Part shown: positions 23,952 through 32,337 of the stretch, one piece after another
How positions within the stretch are numbered: position 1 is the stretch's first letter
How the letters are laid out: each line of letters opens with the position of its first letter
NCBI GenBank assembly: GCA_050248915.1
Contig: JBFWRL010000036.1
Location: forward strand, 1-39,373
Source of the DNA: GCA-2770975 sp050248915
GTDB taxonomy: Bacteria > Cyanobacteriota > Sericytochromatia > UBA7694
Direction: 5' to 3'
DNA: 39,373 nucleotides
The notes under the pieces: model-generated
The model's database searches: none
What the model saw: only the letters and a program-made list of their open reading frames with translations
Told to the model about the DNA's origin: nothing
Program-made: the position numbers and the translations under genes

Positions 23952-25258
23952 GGCTGCCTCTTTAAGAGGGATTTCATTGGGGGTTTTATATGGGGTTTTT
24001 CGTCCACCAGGGTTTTGGGGGTCAAAACCGGGGCCACCCGTTCGGCCAAATCCATGACCTGCACCAAAAAGCTGCGCAAGAGAATCAACGAGGGAGGCAC
24101 CCGTTCGACCAGACGCGAAAAAATACTGACCGGGTGATAAGGCACATCGCCAATCTGGTCTTTGTTGAGATCGTAACCCGTGTATTTGTCCCAATAATTG
24201 CCATTAAATTGATTGCCGGTGTGGCTGTTGTCGGAGCCATTGGTGGCGATGTCAAAGGCATTGCCACTGAAGGTATTGTCTGCAAAGATATTGTCATTGC
24301 TATTGGCCTGTACACGGGCTGCCCAGCCATTGTTGAGGATCAAGTTGCGGTGAATTTTGATCCGGTTGGAGCCCTCCATATTGATGCCCACGGTATTGCC
24401 GCGAAAGAGGTTGTCGCTGATCTCACTGTTGCTGATGTCTTTGAGCAAGATGCCATAAGCACTGGGCCCCCAATTGTCGAGAAAGGAGTTCTTGCGCATG
24501 ACCATATCGCGGGTATACATCACCGCCACCCCGGAGCCGTTGTGGTCAAAGCTGTTTTCTTCGTAGCGATTGCCATCAGAAAACATAAAATGCAGGCCAT
24601 AACGCAAATTGCGGGTGCTGGTATTGCGCTGAATCACACTGTTTCTGACAAATTCAAAATAAAAGCCGTCGCGGTGCCCGGAGACATGGTTGTCTTCTAG
24701 CAGCACGCCATTGCTCTTCCAGACATGAATGGCATTGGCCGAACTGGACTCTTTTTGGGCCAAGCCGCGCACCTGATTGCCCCGAATCACACTCAGGTCG
24801 GCGGCAGAAAGATAAATGCCAAAATGGGCATTTTCGACCACGTTGTTTTCAATCCGGGCCCGCAGACTTTCCAGGCGAATGGCGGCATGGTCTTTGGTAT
24901 GGCTAAAGCCCGGATTGCGCAAGGTGAGACCCTGTATGACCACATCGGGGGCAGTGACCCGCAAGAGGGTGCCGTTCATTTTGCCATCCAAAATGGCGGA
25001 GCCAACCCCCGTCAGGGTAATCGATTTGGCGATCACCAGCGGCCCCTCTGTGTAGCTGCCAGCATGGAGCCGAATCTGATCGCCGTTTTGGGCAGCGGCC
25101 AGGGCCTGTGCTAGGCGGGGATAAGCCTGGCCCACCCCGGCCTCCAGCACCCGTGCTTCAGCCCGGCTTAAAAAGAGCCCAGCCCAGCCCAGGCTCCAGG
25201 TACAGAGGCTAACCGAGGCCCACAAAGAAAACCGTCTTGGGAATTTAACGCTTTTCAT
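23948..25258 (-). CDS. nosD: NosD, periplasmic right-handed beta-helix protein
   Basis: NosD is the periplasmic partner of NosFY in copper-site assembly of NosZ. The 436-residue protein has a signal peptide (RRFSLWASVSLCTWSLGWAGLF, cleavage near AEA) and then repeated parallel beta-helix (PbH1, carbohydrate-binding/sugar hydrolase-like) rungs from about residue 60 to 370, seen as recurring xxI-xxN-x and NxxxGI patterns: ENNVVENAHFGIYL, RYGLHFMFSDGN, EENSFDHNGSGVAVMY, SDNLFRGNTVGINME. The segment GNYWDKYTGYDLNKDQIGDVPY is a NosD hallmark. A hydrophobic helix near the C-terminus (SLILLRSFLVQVMDL) fits membrane contact. It overlaps the NosL-fusion gene by 14 nt and nosF by 4 nt. Confidence 0.94.
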   Translation of the reverse strand: MKSVKFPRRFSLWASVSLCTWSLGWAGLFLSRAEARVLEAGVGQAYPRLAQALAAAQNGDQIRLHAGSYTEGPLVIAKSITLTGVGSAILDGKMNGTLLRVTAPDVVIQGLTLRNPGFSHTKDHAAIRLESLRARIENNVVENAHFGIYLSAADLSVIRGNQVRGLAQKESSSANAIHVWKSNGVLLEDNHVSGHRDGFYFEFVRNSVIQRNTSTRNLRYGLHFMFSDGNRYEENSFDHNGSGVAVMYTRDMVMRKNSFLDNWGPSAYGILLKDISNSEISDNLFRGNTVGINMEGSNRIKIHRNLILNNGWAARVQANSNDNIFADNTFSGNAFDIATNGSDNSHTGNQFNGNYWDKYTGYDLNKDQIGDVPYHPVSIFSRLVERVPPSLILLRSFLVQVMDLAERVAPVLTPKTLVDEKPHIKPPMKSLLKRQP

Positions 25259-26438
25259 GGCCCAGAACCGCAGTTTCTTTTGTTTTTTCTGTTGCTTGGG
25301 CTTTTTCCAGATCTGAGACCATTTCGGGATGATCTTGGGCCCGGCTGTGGGTCGGTGTGGCTTTGATTTGAGCGAGCATTTCCTCCCAGCTCAAGATCTT
25401 GCCGGGATAACTCTTCATCAGGGCCTCTGCGCCAGAGCGGGCCTTTACAGGGGTGAGAAAGGCCCCCATCGGGCTGGGCAATTTGAGGCTGTACAAATAA
25501 AACGCCGTTTGAGCGGGAATCAGGGTGCCGGGTTGGTCGGCAGCGATCACCCAGAGTGAGTGGGCTTTGGGCGCTAAATCAGGTTCTTGCTCCAAATGCC
25601 GGGCCAGACATTCAACCGAGTCGTATTTGAAAATTTTGCCTTTGTCTGTCACCAATTCGGCTCCGTATTTGGGGTCCATAATTGTCATTTTGCAAAAATG
25701 ACAATTGTCTTGGGTAAAGACAATGGGTTCGGGTTTGGGGCTGCAGGCAGTGGTACTCAAAGCCAAAAACGGGACCAAGAGGAGGGCCATGCCCAGATGT
25801 GTGGCGAGTGTGTTGAGACCATTACTCTGGCCATTACTCTGGCCATTACTTTGGGGGGCCTCCGGGTGTTTGCGCAGCCATTCCCAGGCCAGCAGGGCAA
25901 AGACCGCAAAACCAACCCCAATCAAGAGCCAGCCACCCAGATCAGGATAAGAATGGGCCTTAAAATTGAGCAGGGTTTTGCTGCCAAAAATCGGGGGTTG
26001 GTAACTCATGCCCGGCACCTTGATTGCGGCATAGGGATTGAGTTTGTGGCCATAATCATAGGTCCAGCGCCAAAAATCCCAGATACCCGCCAGCCCCGAG
26101 AGGGCCAAGAGGCCAAACCAAGCGGTCAAGAGCGCGCGGCGATTGACAATGGCAATCAGCAGGCCAAAGGCCATAAAAAAGCCCACAATCACCGGCATAT
26201 ATTTCAGCTCTGCAAAGGATTCGGGGTGGATCTCCATCATGCCAATATAATGATTCAGGCCATTGATGGTGTTGAGATCCCCGCTCAGGCGATTGACCCA
26301 AATGCCCATACCCAGGCCTTCGGGGTATTGGGGGGCCTCCAGTTGAATATGCCAAAGTGGAACGGCAAACACGGCGCCCAGCGCCAAAGATATCAGGGCC
26401 ATCAGGCCACGGGTCAGGGGGTGTAAACGGATCTTCAT
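25245..26438 (-). CDS. nosL: Fusion of a nos-cluster membrane protein with the copper lipoprotein NosL
   Basis: The 397-residue protein has two parts. Residues 1-190 form a membrane protein with four hydrophobic helices (near 12-29, 82-98, 104-120 and 168-186) and loops like QLEAPQYPEGLGMGIWVN, a type usually encoded as a separate gene near nosZ in clade II clusters. After a linker of SNGQ repeats comes a second hydrophobic segment (LGMALLLVPFLAL) with a lipobox-like TTAC (Cys 232), followed by NosL: NCHFCKMTIMD (C246, C249), KIFKYDSVECLARHL and later the YPGKILSWEEML end. NosL carries Cu(I) to apo-NosZ. The internal signal-like segment suggests two genes became joined. It follows nosZ by about 78 nt and overlaps nosD. 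Confidence 0.88.
   Translation of the reverse strand: MKIRLHPLTRGLMALISLALGAVFAVPLWHIQLEAPQYPEGLGMGIWVNRLSGDLNTINGLNHYIGMMEIHPESFAELKYMPVIVGFFMAFGLLIAIVNRRALLTAWFGLLALSGLAGIWDFWRWTYDYGHKLNPYAAIKVPGMSYQPPIFGSKTLLNFKAHSYPDLGGWLLIGVGFAVFALLAWEWLRKHPEAPQSNGQSNGQSNGLNTLATHLGMALLLVPFLALSTTACSPKPEPIVFTQDNCHFCKMTIMDPKYGAELVTDKGKIFKYDSVECLARHLEQEPDLAPKAHSLWVIAADQPGTLIPAQTAFYLYSLKLPSPMGAFLTPVKARSGAEALMKSYPGKILSWEEMLAQIKATPTHSRAQDHPEMVSDLEKAQATEKTKETAVLGHEKR
25819..25854 (-). repeat. Three tandem 12-bp repeats in the NosL-fusion linker
   Basis: The plus strand contains CCATTACTCTGG twice and then CCATTACTTTGG directly in tandem. In the coding frame this encodes the SNGQSNGQSNG linker between the membrane part and the NosL part. 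Because 12 is a multiple of three, copy number changes would only alter linker length. Confidence 0.9.
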
Positions 26439-26516
26439 TTTTTTTACTTCCTTTAACTTACCACAAAGGCGGGGGAGAGTTGATTCTGCCCCCGCCTGCG
26501 TTCATCCTTTAAAGCC

Positions 26517-28520
26517 CTATTTGGCGCCAGGAGGGGAGCTCAGACTGAATTTCAGGGGCACATTGGAATTGCGATCTGAAACGCGGATATATCCCTGCAT
26601 TTCTTGGTGCAACGCCGAGCAGAAGTCGGTGCAATAGAAGGGATACATGCCTTTTTTCTTGGGCTCCCAAGTGGCAGTCTGGGTTTCACCGGGCATGATC
26701 AACAATTCTGCATTGTTATTGCCCATGACCGAGAAACCGTGGGGCACATCCCAGTCCTGTTCGAGGTTGGTGATGTGGAAGAAGACCTTGTCACCCTCTT
26801 TGATGCCCTCGATATTGTCGGGCGAAAAGTGCGAGCGGATCGTGCTCATGCTGATATGCACTTCGTTGCCTTTGCGCACGATCTTGGTCTCTTTTTCGGC
26901 CTTGACGGCCAAAGGGTGTTTGTTCTCTTCGAGTTTATAGACCTTCTTCTGGCGCTCGACAATTTTGGCAGCTGGCATGGCCTGGGCATAATGTGGCTCC
27001 CCAATGGTGGGGAAGTCCAGCAGCAGATTCATTTTTTGGCCGCCAATATCGATCAACTGGGCCGATTGGGTCAACTCAGGGCCGGTGGGCAAATAGCGGT
27101 CTTTGGTGATTTTGTTTAAAGCCACCACGTATTTGCCATAGGGCTTGCGGGTATCACCACCGGGAATCATCAAGTGGCCAATCGAATAAAAGGCCGGGGT
27201 GCGATCCAGCACTTCCTGGGTATCCACTTTCCACTTCACAATTTCAGAGGAGACAAACATCGAGGTATAGGCATTGCCCTGACCGTCAAACTCGGTGTGC
27301 AGAGGTCCAAGACCCGGTTCTTTGACTTCTCCCGCCAAGACCGACTCGTATTTTAAGACGGGAATTTTGCCGGATTCGCCGTCAAAGTCTTTGGCTTCAA
27401 TCGCTTTGAGCATCTTGGAGAAAGAGAAGACCGGGATCATGGCGGCCAATTTGCCCGCGCCGACAATATACTCACCGCTGGGGTCGACATCCACCCCGTG
27501 GGGAGATTTGGGGCAGGGAATATAATAGACCAAACCGGGCAACTCAGTCGGGTCCAGCACTTTGACTTTTTCGACGGTGCTCGAAGTTGCGGTGTGGGTG
27601 GCTTCATCGAGGTGATTGTTGAAGTGTTTGCCGGGCATCTCTTTGAATTTGCCTTGGGCAATATACTCTTCGGCTTTTTTCCAATTGATCGCCAAAATAA
27701 AGTCTTTGTCGTTTTGGCTGGCATTGGCCTCTTTTAACGATTTGGCCTGCTCGGTATTGTAGGTGGTCAAAAAGGACCAGCCATGAGAAACCCCTTTGCC
27801 CGCATGGCTCAGGTCATAGTCATACCCCGGCAGCAAAATCTGAAAGGCAATTGCCATTTTACCGGTGGTTTTATCCACTTTGATAAAACTGGTGGTGCCT
27901 TTAAATTTCTCTTTGTACGTATCAATCGAAACGTCGCCATCGCCAATCGGCAAACTAAAACGGGTCGAAGCCATGACGTATTCGGTGTTTTCGGTCAAGA
28001 ACGGTGAGGCGTGATTGCCGCCGCTGTTGGGAATTTCGATCGTTTCCACGGTGCGGAAGGTGGCGAGGTCAATCCGAGCGACACGGGGGGTGTTGTTTTC
28101 GTTGATAAACAGCCAACGGCCGTCTTGCTCCCCAGCGGTCTGGGAGAGCTTGGGGTGGTGGGCATCCCCCCAGGGAATAAAGCCGTGGGTGGTGTTTAAC
28201 AGCGGCTTGGTCTCCTCTGAATAGCCATAGCCGTTTTCAGCGTTTTGCGAAAAGACGGGAATGACTTTGAGCAATCGACCGGAAGGCAGGCCGTAGACCC
28301 CAACTTGGCCACTAAAACCGCCAGACATAAAGGCATACAGCTCATCGTGTTTGCCCGGTTCGACATAGACTTTTTGGGCGGCATCAGAGCTAGAGGTCAG
28401 GCCTGCAGCGGGTTTTTCGGATTGTTTTTGGGCCGTCACACAGCCAACCACAATCACCATGGCGGTGGTCAGGCTGAATGCCAGGGTCTTGAGATGGGAT
28501 TTCTTATTCGTACTTTTCAT
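26517..28520 (-). CDS. nosZ: Nitrous oxide reductase, clade II (Sec-exported)
   Basis: NosZ reduces N2O to N2 in the periplasm with CuZ and CuA copper centres. The 667-residue protein has a Sec-type signal with a possible lipobox (VIVVGC, Cys 27) and no twin arginine, which marks the clade II (atypical) type. The seven-bladed propeller holds the CuZ histidine motif WGDAHHPKLS and the later SPHGVDVDPSG region; the C-terminal cupredoxin has the CuA signature FYCTDFCSALHQEMQGYI. The ATG at 28520 is chosen over 28547 because TAGGAG precedes it at 7 nt. It is the second gene of the nos operon, after a cytochrome c lipoprotein, and no nosR is present, as is usual for clade II. It ends in TAG. Confidence 0.97.
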   Translation of the reverse strand: MKSTNKKSHLKTLAFSLTTAMVIVVGCVTAQKQSEKPAAGLTSSSDAAQKVYVEPGKHDELYAFMSGGFSGQVGVYGLPSGRLLKVIPVFSQNAENGYGYSEETKPLLNTTHGFIPWGDAHHPKLSQTAGEQDGRWLFINENNTPRVARIDLATFRTVETIEIPNSGGNHASPFLTENTEYVMASTRFSLPIGDGDVSIDTYKEKFKGTTSFIKVDKTTGKMAIAFQILLPGYDYDLSHAGKGVSHGWSFLTTYNTEQAKSLKEANASQNDKDFILAINWKKAEEYIAQGKFKEMPGKHFNNHLDEATHTATSSTVEKVKVLDPTELPGLVYYIPCPKSPHGVDVDPSGEYIVGAGKLAAMIPVFSFSKMLKAIEAKDFDGESGKIPVLKYESVLAGEVKEPGLGPLHTEFDGQGNAYTSMFVSSEIVKWKVDTQEVLDRTPAFYSIGHLMIPGGDTRKPYGKYVVALNKITKDRYLPTGPELTQSAQLIDIGGQKMNLLLDFPTIGEPHYAQAMPAAKIVERQKKVYKLEENKHPLAVKAEKETKIVRKGNEVHISMSTIRSHFSPDNIEGIKEGDKVFFHITNLEQDWDVPHGFSVMGNNNAELLIMPGETQTATWEPKKKGMYPFYCTDFCSALHQEMQGYIRVSDRNSNVPLKFSLSSPPGAK

Positions 28521-28555
28521 GTGCTTTCTCCTAAGGGACTTTTTCAATCAACGAT

Positions 28556-29050
28556 CTATTTCTTTTGGTCCATGCTGCGAAAATACTCCAAGACAGCCCG
28601 CGCAGATTTTTCGTCCATATTCTGGTTGGGCATGGCCATCATAAAGGTCGCAAAGAGTTTTTTCGCTTCAGGGTCTTTTTGTGTCATTTCGGTGGGGTTG
28701 AGAATCATATTCATGATCCATTCGGGCTTGCGGCGCTCAGTCACCCCTTTGAGGGCGGGGCCCACATATTTGGCCTCAAACTTATGGCAAGAGGCACATT
28801 TGGATTCGAAGGTCTTTTTGCCCTCTTCTGCCATTGCTGTATCAACACTGGCGGCTACTTCAACCGCTTTGACAGGGCCAATGCCTTTGCCATCAGCACC
28901 GGCTTCAGCGTTCTCGGTCGCCGGTGCAGTACTGGCGACCTGCTGCTCAGCCGGTTTGTCAGTGGTCTCTTGAGCCGGACAGGCCATTAAAAAGAGACTT
29001 GAGAGCCCCAAACTGAGGGTCAATAAAGTTGTTGTGAGTGTCCGTTTCAT
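28556..29050 (-). CDS. Lipoprotein cytochrome c, first gene of the nos operon
   Basis: The 164-residue protein has a lipoprotein signal (SLGLSSLFLMAC, Cys 24), an Ala/Glu-rich linker and a single class I-like cytochrome c domain with heme motif CASCH and probable Met ligand in FMMAMPNQNM. VGPALKGVTERRKPEW is typical of the domain. Being 35 nt upstream of nosZ, it is the likely electron donor to NosZ, as in NosC-type proteins of clade II clusters. The membrane anchor would hold it near the respiratory chain. An FNR box lies about 96 nt upstream of its ATG. Confidence 0.9.
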   Translation of the reverse strand: MKRTLTTTLLTLSLGLSSLFLMACPAQETTDKPAEQQVASTAPATENAEAGADGKGIGPVKAVEVAASVDTAMAEEGKKTFESKCASCHKFEAKYVGPALKGVTERRKPEWIMNMILNPTEMTQKDPEAKKLFATFMMAMPNQNMDEKSARAVLEYFRSMDQKK

Positions 29051-29145
29051 ACTTTTTCCTCGATTCCAGATTCATTTCTGGTTTCAGCATAAAGCATCAA
29101 TAGTAATTACTAATTGTGCCACGTCAATCTACTGGGCAGTTAAAC

Positions 29146-29159
29146 TTGATCTTGATCAA
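29146..29159. promoter_or_regulatory. Canonical FNR box upstream of the nos operon
   Basis: The sequence TTGATCTTGATCAA fits TTGAT-N4-ATCAA exactly. It overlaps the stop codon of the gene at 29156-29827 and lies 96 nt upstream of the cytochrome c ATG. There is no good hexamer at the 32-bp spacing; TACTAT at 29100-29105 on the minus strand would fit an activator at about -59 to -61. A 12-bp palindrome TAGTAATTACTA (29101-29112) lies between. Confidence 0.83.
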
Positions 29160-29827
29160 TTTAAAAAATGAATCAGCCCGGTTCCACAATTTTCGCAACT
29201 GACAGAACAAATCTGCAGAATCTGGCAGGCGGGCTCTGAGTGCAGCGTCTGTTTCCGTGCTGGATAGGCGTATGTTCGTCCCTCAACCGGAGAAATCCAG
29301 CGCCCCCAGGGTAAATATTGCTCTTGCTCAAACAGCGCTTCTTGTCGCAGGGCGGTCAGCAAAGGTCTAATCCACGTTTCGCTGCCCGGAAAGATCTGAT
29401 ACATCTCATTCAGAATCTGCCCCGACTGTTCCAGGGCTTTTTGACGCGAAAGCAACAAGGGATATTCTCCTGGCTGCTGCCAATTTACATTTAACTTGCG
29501 CTGCACGGTCAGATAGAGCGCCCTGAAAAGATAAAACTGCAGATTTTGCCAGAGATATTTGCCAAAACAGATGTGCTCGGGCAAAAAATAGACGGGTTCA
29601 GACCAACCGCCTTCGTCGGCCACCGCAATGATTTGCAAAGAAGGCAAATCCGTTAATAATTGGCAAAAAAGAGTGAGACGCTCCTGAATTGCGGCGAGTT
29701 TGAGTCCCTCCTCCGAAGCCAACTCCACAGAGACCAATGGGGATTTCCAGAGCCAGAGGGTGATTTTGTCCCAAATCGAAAAATCTGCTTCGGGCCCCCA
29801 AAACGGGGGGAAATAGCCTTCTGTCAT
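29156..29827 (-). CDS. Unknown protein coupled to an NnrS-like gene, Cys-rich C-terminus
   Basis: This 223-residue product is not recognised. The chosen ATG at 29827 overlaps the stop of the NnrS-like gene in the form ATGA, which shows tight coupling; the frame runs to 29914 but only inside that gene. It is rich in aromatic residues and Leu/Gln, without an obvious signal peptide (MTEGYFPPFWGPEADF). The C-terminus has four cysteines in about 20 residues, in the arrangement C-x5-C-x3-C-x2-C before GTGLIHF, which could bind a metal or a cluster. Coupled position and the shared promoter place it in the nitrogen-oxide response, but no function can be given. Confidence 0.65.
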   Translation of the reverse strand: MTEGYFPPFWGPEADFSIWDKITLWLWKSPLVSVELASEEGLKLAAIQERLTLFCQLLTDLPSLQIIAVADEGGWSEPVYFLPEHICFGKYLWQNLQFYLFRALYLTVQRKLNVNWQQPGEYPLLLSRQKALEQSGQILNEMYQIFPGSETWIRPLLTALRQEALFEQEQYLPWGRWISPVEGRTYAYPARKQTLHSEPACQILQICSVSCENCGTGLIHFLN

Positions 29828-30921
29828 GTTGCCAGACCTCGCTGAAGGGCCCTGGCCACCAGGCCCAAAAACAGCAACAGCGCCAAGACATTCAGGCTGC
29901 CCCCGATTTGCCACAGTTGCGGGTGTTCTCCGACCTTGCCATAGGCACGCAGCAAGAGCCCCGCTTGCAAGAGTCCCCAGGGCAGATAATAGCTCTGATA
30001 AAATGGCAGATCTGCTCCCAACAGGGCTTTGAGCACTTTATAAAAATGCGAAAAAATCACGCCCAAAATAAACCCCAGGCTCAGTCCGTGGATCAGCAGA
30101 TCATAAAAAGGCTCACGCAGTCCCTGTTCACCCAGCAGCAAAAACAGCAGACCACTCAAACTCAGCCAGCCATAACTCATCACCATGACCCGCTCCAGGT
30201 ACAATTCCCAGCCCTGTTCGCGCTTTTGGCCCGCTGAAAGGGTCGTTTTGAGCGGCCTCTCTTGCCAGCTCAAAAAGAGACCGGCCCCCATCAGGCAGAC
30301 CCCACTCAGGCGCAGCGGCAGATCGGGGTTGGGCAGCAAAAACAGCAAAAGGGCACTCAGTCCCAGCCCACACCCAAGGGTGATCCCCCCTCCCATTTTG
30401 AGTTTGGCAGTGGCCCCTGGCCAGCGTTCTGCCAAAATGGTCAAAAGCGGAAAAAACAGCAAAGCGACAGAAATCTCGCGCAGGGGGTGGCCCTCAAGCC
30501 AAAAAAACAAACTGATCAGCCAGCACAACAAACCACACACGCTGAGCAGATCTTCGGGCAATTTGAGCGGAAAATGGCCCTTTAAAAAGACCCCAAGATG
30601 CATAATCGCCGAGAACAGCCACAGCCACAGCCCCAGCGCCCAGGCGGCGTGGCCAGCAAGCAGACTCAGGGCACCTAAAAAGGCCGAAAGCGGGACCAGC
30701 AAGGCCCAACGCGATCCCAGGTGTACTGCCCGTTCCAGGCCAATTAAAGTGCCCAAAAAACCACAGACCATCAAAGGGCCGTGGAAACCAGCCCAAGCAC
30801 CGGGCAGAGGCAGCCCCAATCTGTGCAACCCCGCATAACTTCCCAGCAGGAGGCAAAAGAGACCGCTTGCCAAAAAGAGGGGCAAATGTCTTTTTTCTGT
30901 TGGGATGCCACTGCTCAACAC
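29824..30921 (-). CDS. Polytopic membrane protein, NnrS-like
   Basis: The protein (about 365 residues) has some twelve hydrophobic helices and the segments FHGPLMVCGFLGTLIGLERAVHLGS and HGLSLGFILGVIFSHFYKV, which are similar to conserved parts of NnrS-type proteins from denitrification clusters. NnrS proteins are heme- and copper-containing membrane proteins that protect against nitric oxide stress. The start is uncertain: the frame opens with TTG at 30939, but the GTG at 30921 has AGG at 7 nt and leaves a normal leader of about 28 nt from the predicted transcription start near 30949. It is divergent from the true nnrS gene and shares the box at 30984-30997 with it. Confidence 0.7.
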   Translation of the reverse strand: MLSSGIPTEKRHLPLFLASGLFCLLLGSYAGLHRLGLPLPGAWAGFHGPLMVCGFLGTLIGLERAVHLGSRWALLVPLSAFLGALSLLAGHAAWALGLWLWLFSAIMHLGVFLKGHFPLKLPEDLLSVCGLLCWLISLFFWLEGHPLREISVALLFFPLLTILAERWPGATAKLKMGGGITLGCGLGLSALLLFLLPNPDLPLRLSGVCLMGAGLFLSWQERPLKTTLSAGQKREQGWELYLERVMVMSYGWLSLSGLLFLLLGEQGLREPFYDLLIHGLSLGFILGVIFSHFYKVLKALLGADLPFYQSYYLPWGLLQAGLLLRAYGKVGEHPQLWQIGGSLNVLALLLFLGLVARALQRGLAT

Positions 30922-30955
30922 GGTTGTACCTGTTTTCAAAGGGGGATGTGAGTCT

Positions 30956-30961
30956 ATTATC
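30956..30961 (-). promoter_or_regulatory. Predicted -10 hexamer, NnrS-like gene
   Basis: The minus strand reads GATAAT, five of six matches to TATAAT, centred 32 bp from the centre of the box at 30984-30997. Confidence 0.6.
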
Positions 30962-30983
30962 CTTGCTGATTGCCCCCATTACT

Positions 30984-30997
30984 TTGCGCTGGCGCAA
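30984..30997. promoter_or_regulatory. Crp/Fnr-family box, TTGCG type, between divergent nnrS-type genes
   Basis: TTGCGCTGGCGCAA, flanked by T and A, is the same palindrome as at 38400 and nearly that at 37111 and 21266. It lies centrally between the two divergent NnrS-type genes, with a -10-like hexamer at 32 bp on each side, so a single bound dimer could activate both directions. Confidence 0.86.
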
Positions 30998-31019
30998 ATA
31001 CCCGAAGGCAGAGGGCCGT

Positions 31020-31025
31020 TAGGAT
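31020..31025 (+). promoter_or_regulatory. Predicted -10 hexamer of nnrS
   Basis: TAGGAT matches TATAAT at four of six positions and is centred 32 bp from the centre of the box at 30984-30997. Transcription would begin near 31032, about 19 nt before the nnrS ATG. Confidence 0.45.
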
Positions 31026-31050
31026 TAAAAACAGAAGTGAGGAATTCGAT

Positions 31051-32259
31051 ATGAACCTGCAAAATCTCAATCTTAAAAATCACCCGATTGACGCCACCTC
31101 CCCCGCAAACAAAATGACGGCCTTGTGGGGTTTGGGCTTTCGTCCGATGTTTTTGGCAGGCAGCCTGGGCGCTTTTGGCCTGATGTTGCTCTGGGTCTTG
31201 TTTTTGCTCAAAGGGCCCCACCCGGTTTTAAGCAGCGCTCCCATACTCTGGCATGCCCACGAAATGGTCTTTGGTTTTGGGGGGGCCATCATCGCCGGTT
31301 TTCTGCTTACGGCCAGTGCCAATTGGGCCAATCAAAAAGGAGTTTCTGGCCCCCGGCTGATCCTGCTGGCGGGGGTCTGGAGTGCCGCGCGCATCTTGCC
31401 CCTGACGGGCCTGAATCCGCTGCTGGGACTGGCTGCAGAATTGGGCTTTTGGCTCTGGTTGGGTTGGCTGCTGAAGCCCACACTGCAAGGACGCAACCGC
31501 ATTTTTTGGTTTTTACTCAGCTTGATCTTGGTTGCAGATACCTTGGCGAGCCTGGAATTGGCGGGAGTTGCTCTGGGAAGCCTCTCCCACTCGGGATTGA
31601 TCGGTATCCAATTGGCGGTTACCCTGGTGATCAGCATGATTGTTCTGATCGCCGGAAGGGTCTTGCCCTTTTTTGCCGAAAAGGCCTTGCCGGGGGTGCA
31701 GATCATGCGCAAACCCAGGCTGGATCATTTGGCCCTGGGGGTTACACTGGCTTTTGCCTTGGCCCAATTGCTGCTGCCACATTCAGGTTGGACGGCAGCC
31801 CTGGCCTTTTTAGCTGGAGGCATTCACCTTTTTCGCTGGCAGATCTGGCAACCCTGGCAAAGCCGCAAAATTCCCATTCTCTGGATCCTCTATTTGGGCT
31901 ATGTCTGGATCATTGTCGGCTTTTTCTTGCAGGGGCTGGCCGCTTTGGAGTGGGTCTCGCGCAGTACTGCCACCCATGCCTGGACAGCCGGTGCCATGGG
32001 CACGTTTATTTATGGCATGGTCTCACGGGTCTCGCTGGGCCACACCGGACGCCCCATTCAGGCCTCTGCCCCGATAATAGCTGGCTATTTGCTGTTAACC
32101 CTGGCGGTGCTTCTGCGCCTATTGCCTGCTGTTTTACCCAGCCTGAGCGCCATTTTACTCCCAGCGGCAGGACTGCTTTGGCTGCTGGCTTTTGGACTTT
32201 TGCTGGGGGTCTATTTGCCGATCTGGACCCGCCCGCGCATCGATGGCAAACCCGGTTGA
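31051..32259 (+). CDS. nnrS: NnrS-family heme/copper membrane protein
   Basis: The 402-residue protein has about twelve transmembrane helices and the family hallmarks GLGFRPMFLAGSLGA near the N-terminus, WHAHEMVFGFGGAIIAGFLLTASANW, and later HAWTAGAMGTFIYGMVSRVSLGHTGR. NnrS relieves nitrosative stress during denitrification, probably by limiting damage from NO to metal sites. The ATG at 31051 is chosen because GTGAGGA lies 8 nt upstream; the frame could open at 30970, but that would put the regulatory box inside the gene. It is followed after 78 nt by the Crp/Fnr regulator gene. His residues in HAHE and HTGR are likely metal ligands. Confidence 0.9.
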   Translation: MNLQNLNLKNHPIDATSPANKMTALWGLGFRPMFLAGSLGAFGLMLLWVLFLLKGPHPVLSSAPILWHAHEMVFGFGGAIIAGFLLTASANWANQKGVSGPRLILLAGVWSAARILPLTGLNPLLGLAAELGFWLWLGWLLKPTLQGRNRIFWFLLSLILVADTLASLELAGVALGSLSHSGLIGIQLAVTLVISMIVLIAGRVLPFFAEKALPGVQIMRKPRLDHLALGVTLAFALAQLLLPHSGWTAALAFLAGGIHLFRWQIWQPWQSRKIPILWILYLGYVWIIVGFFLQGLAALEWVSRSTATHAWTAGAMGTFIYGMVSRVSLGHTGRPIQASAPIIAGYLLLTLAVLLRLLPAVLPSLSAILLPAAGLLWLLAFGLLLGVYLPIWTRPRIDGKPG

Positions 32260-32337
32260 GCAGAAAAGAAAATTTCATGCCCAGAATCAGATCAAAAAGC
32301 AGTATACTGGCTCTAGCATTTAGAAAAAGTAAGCGTC

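Noticed and set aside
29101..29112. TAGTAATTACTA palindrome as a regulator site
   Set aside because: It is a short AT-rich palindrome near the likely nos transcription start with no second copy in the window, so it is noted only as part of the promoter region.
32291..32304. AATCAGATCAA before the Crp/Fnr gene as an FNR box
   Set aside because: Only the right half-site is present; the left half (TTGAT) is missing.
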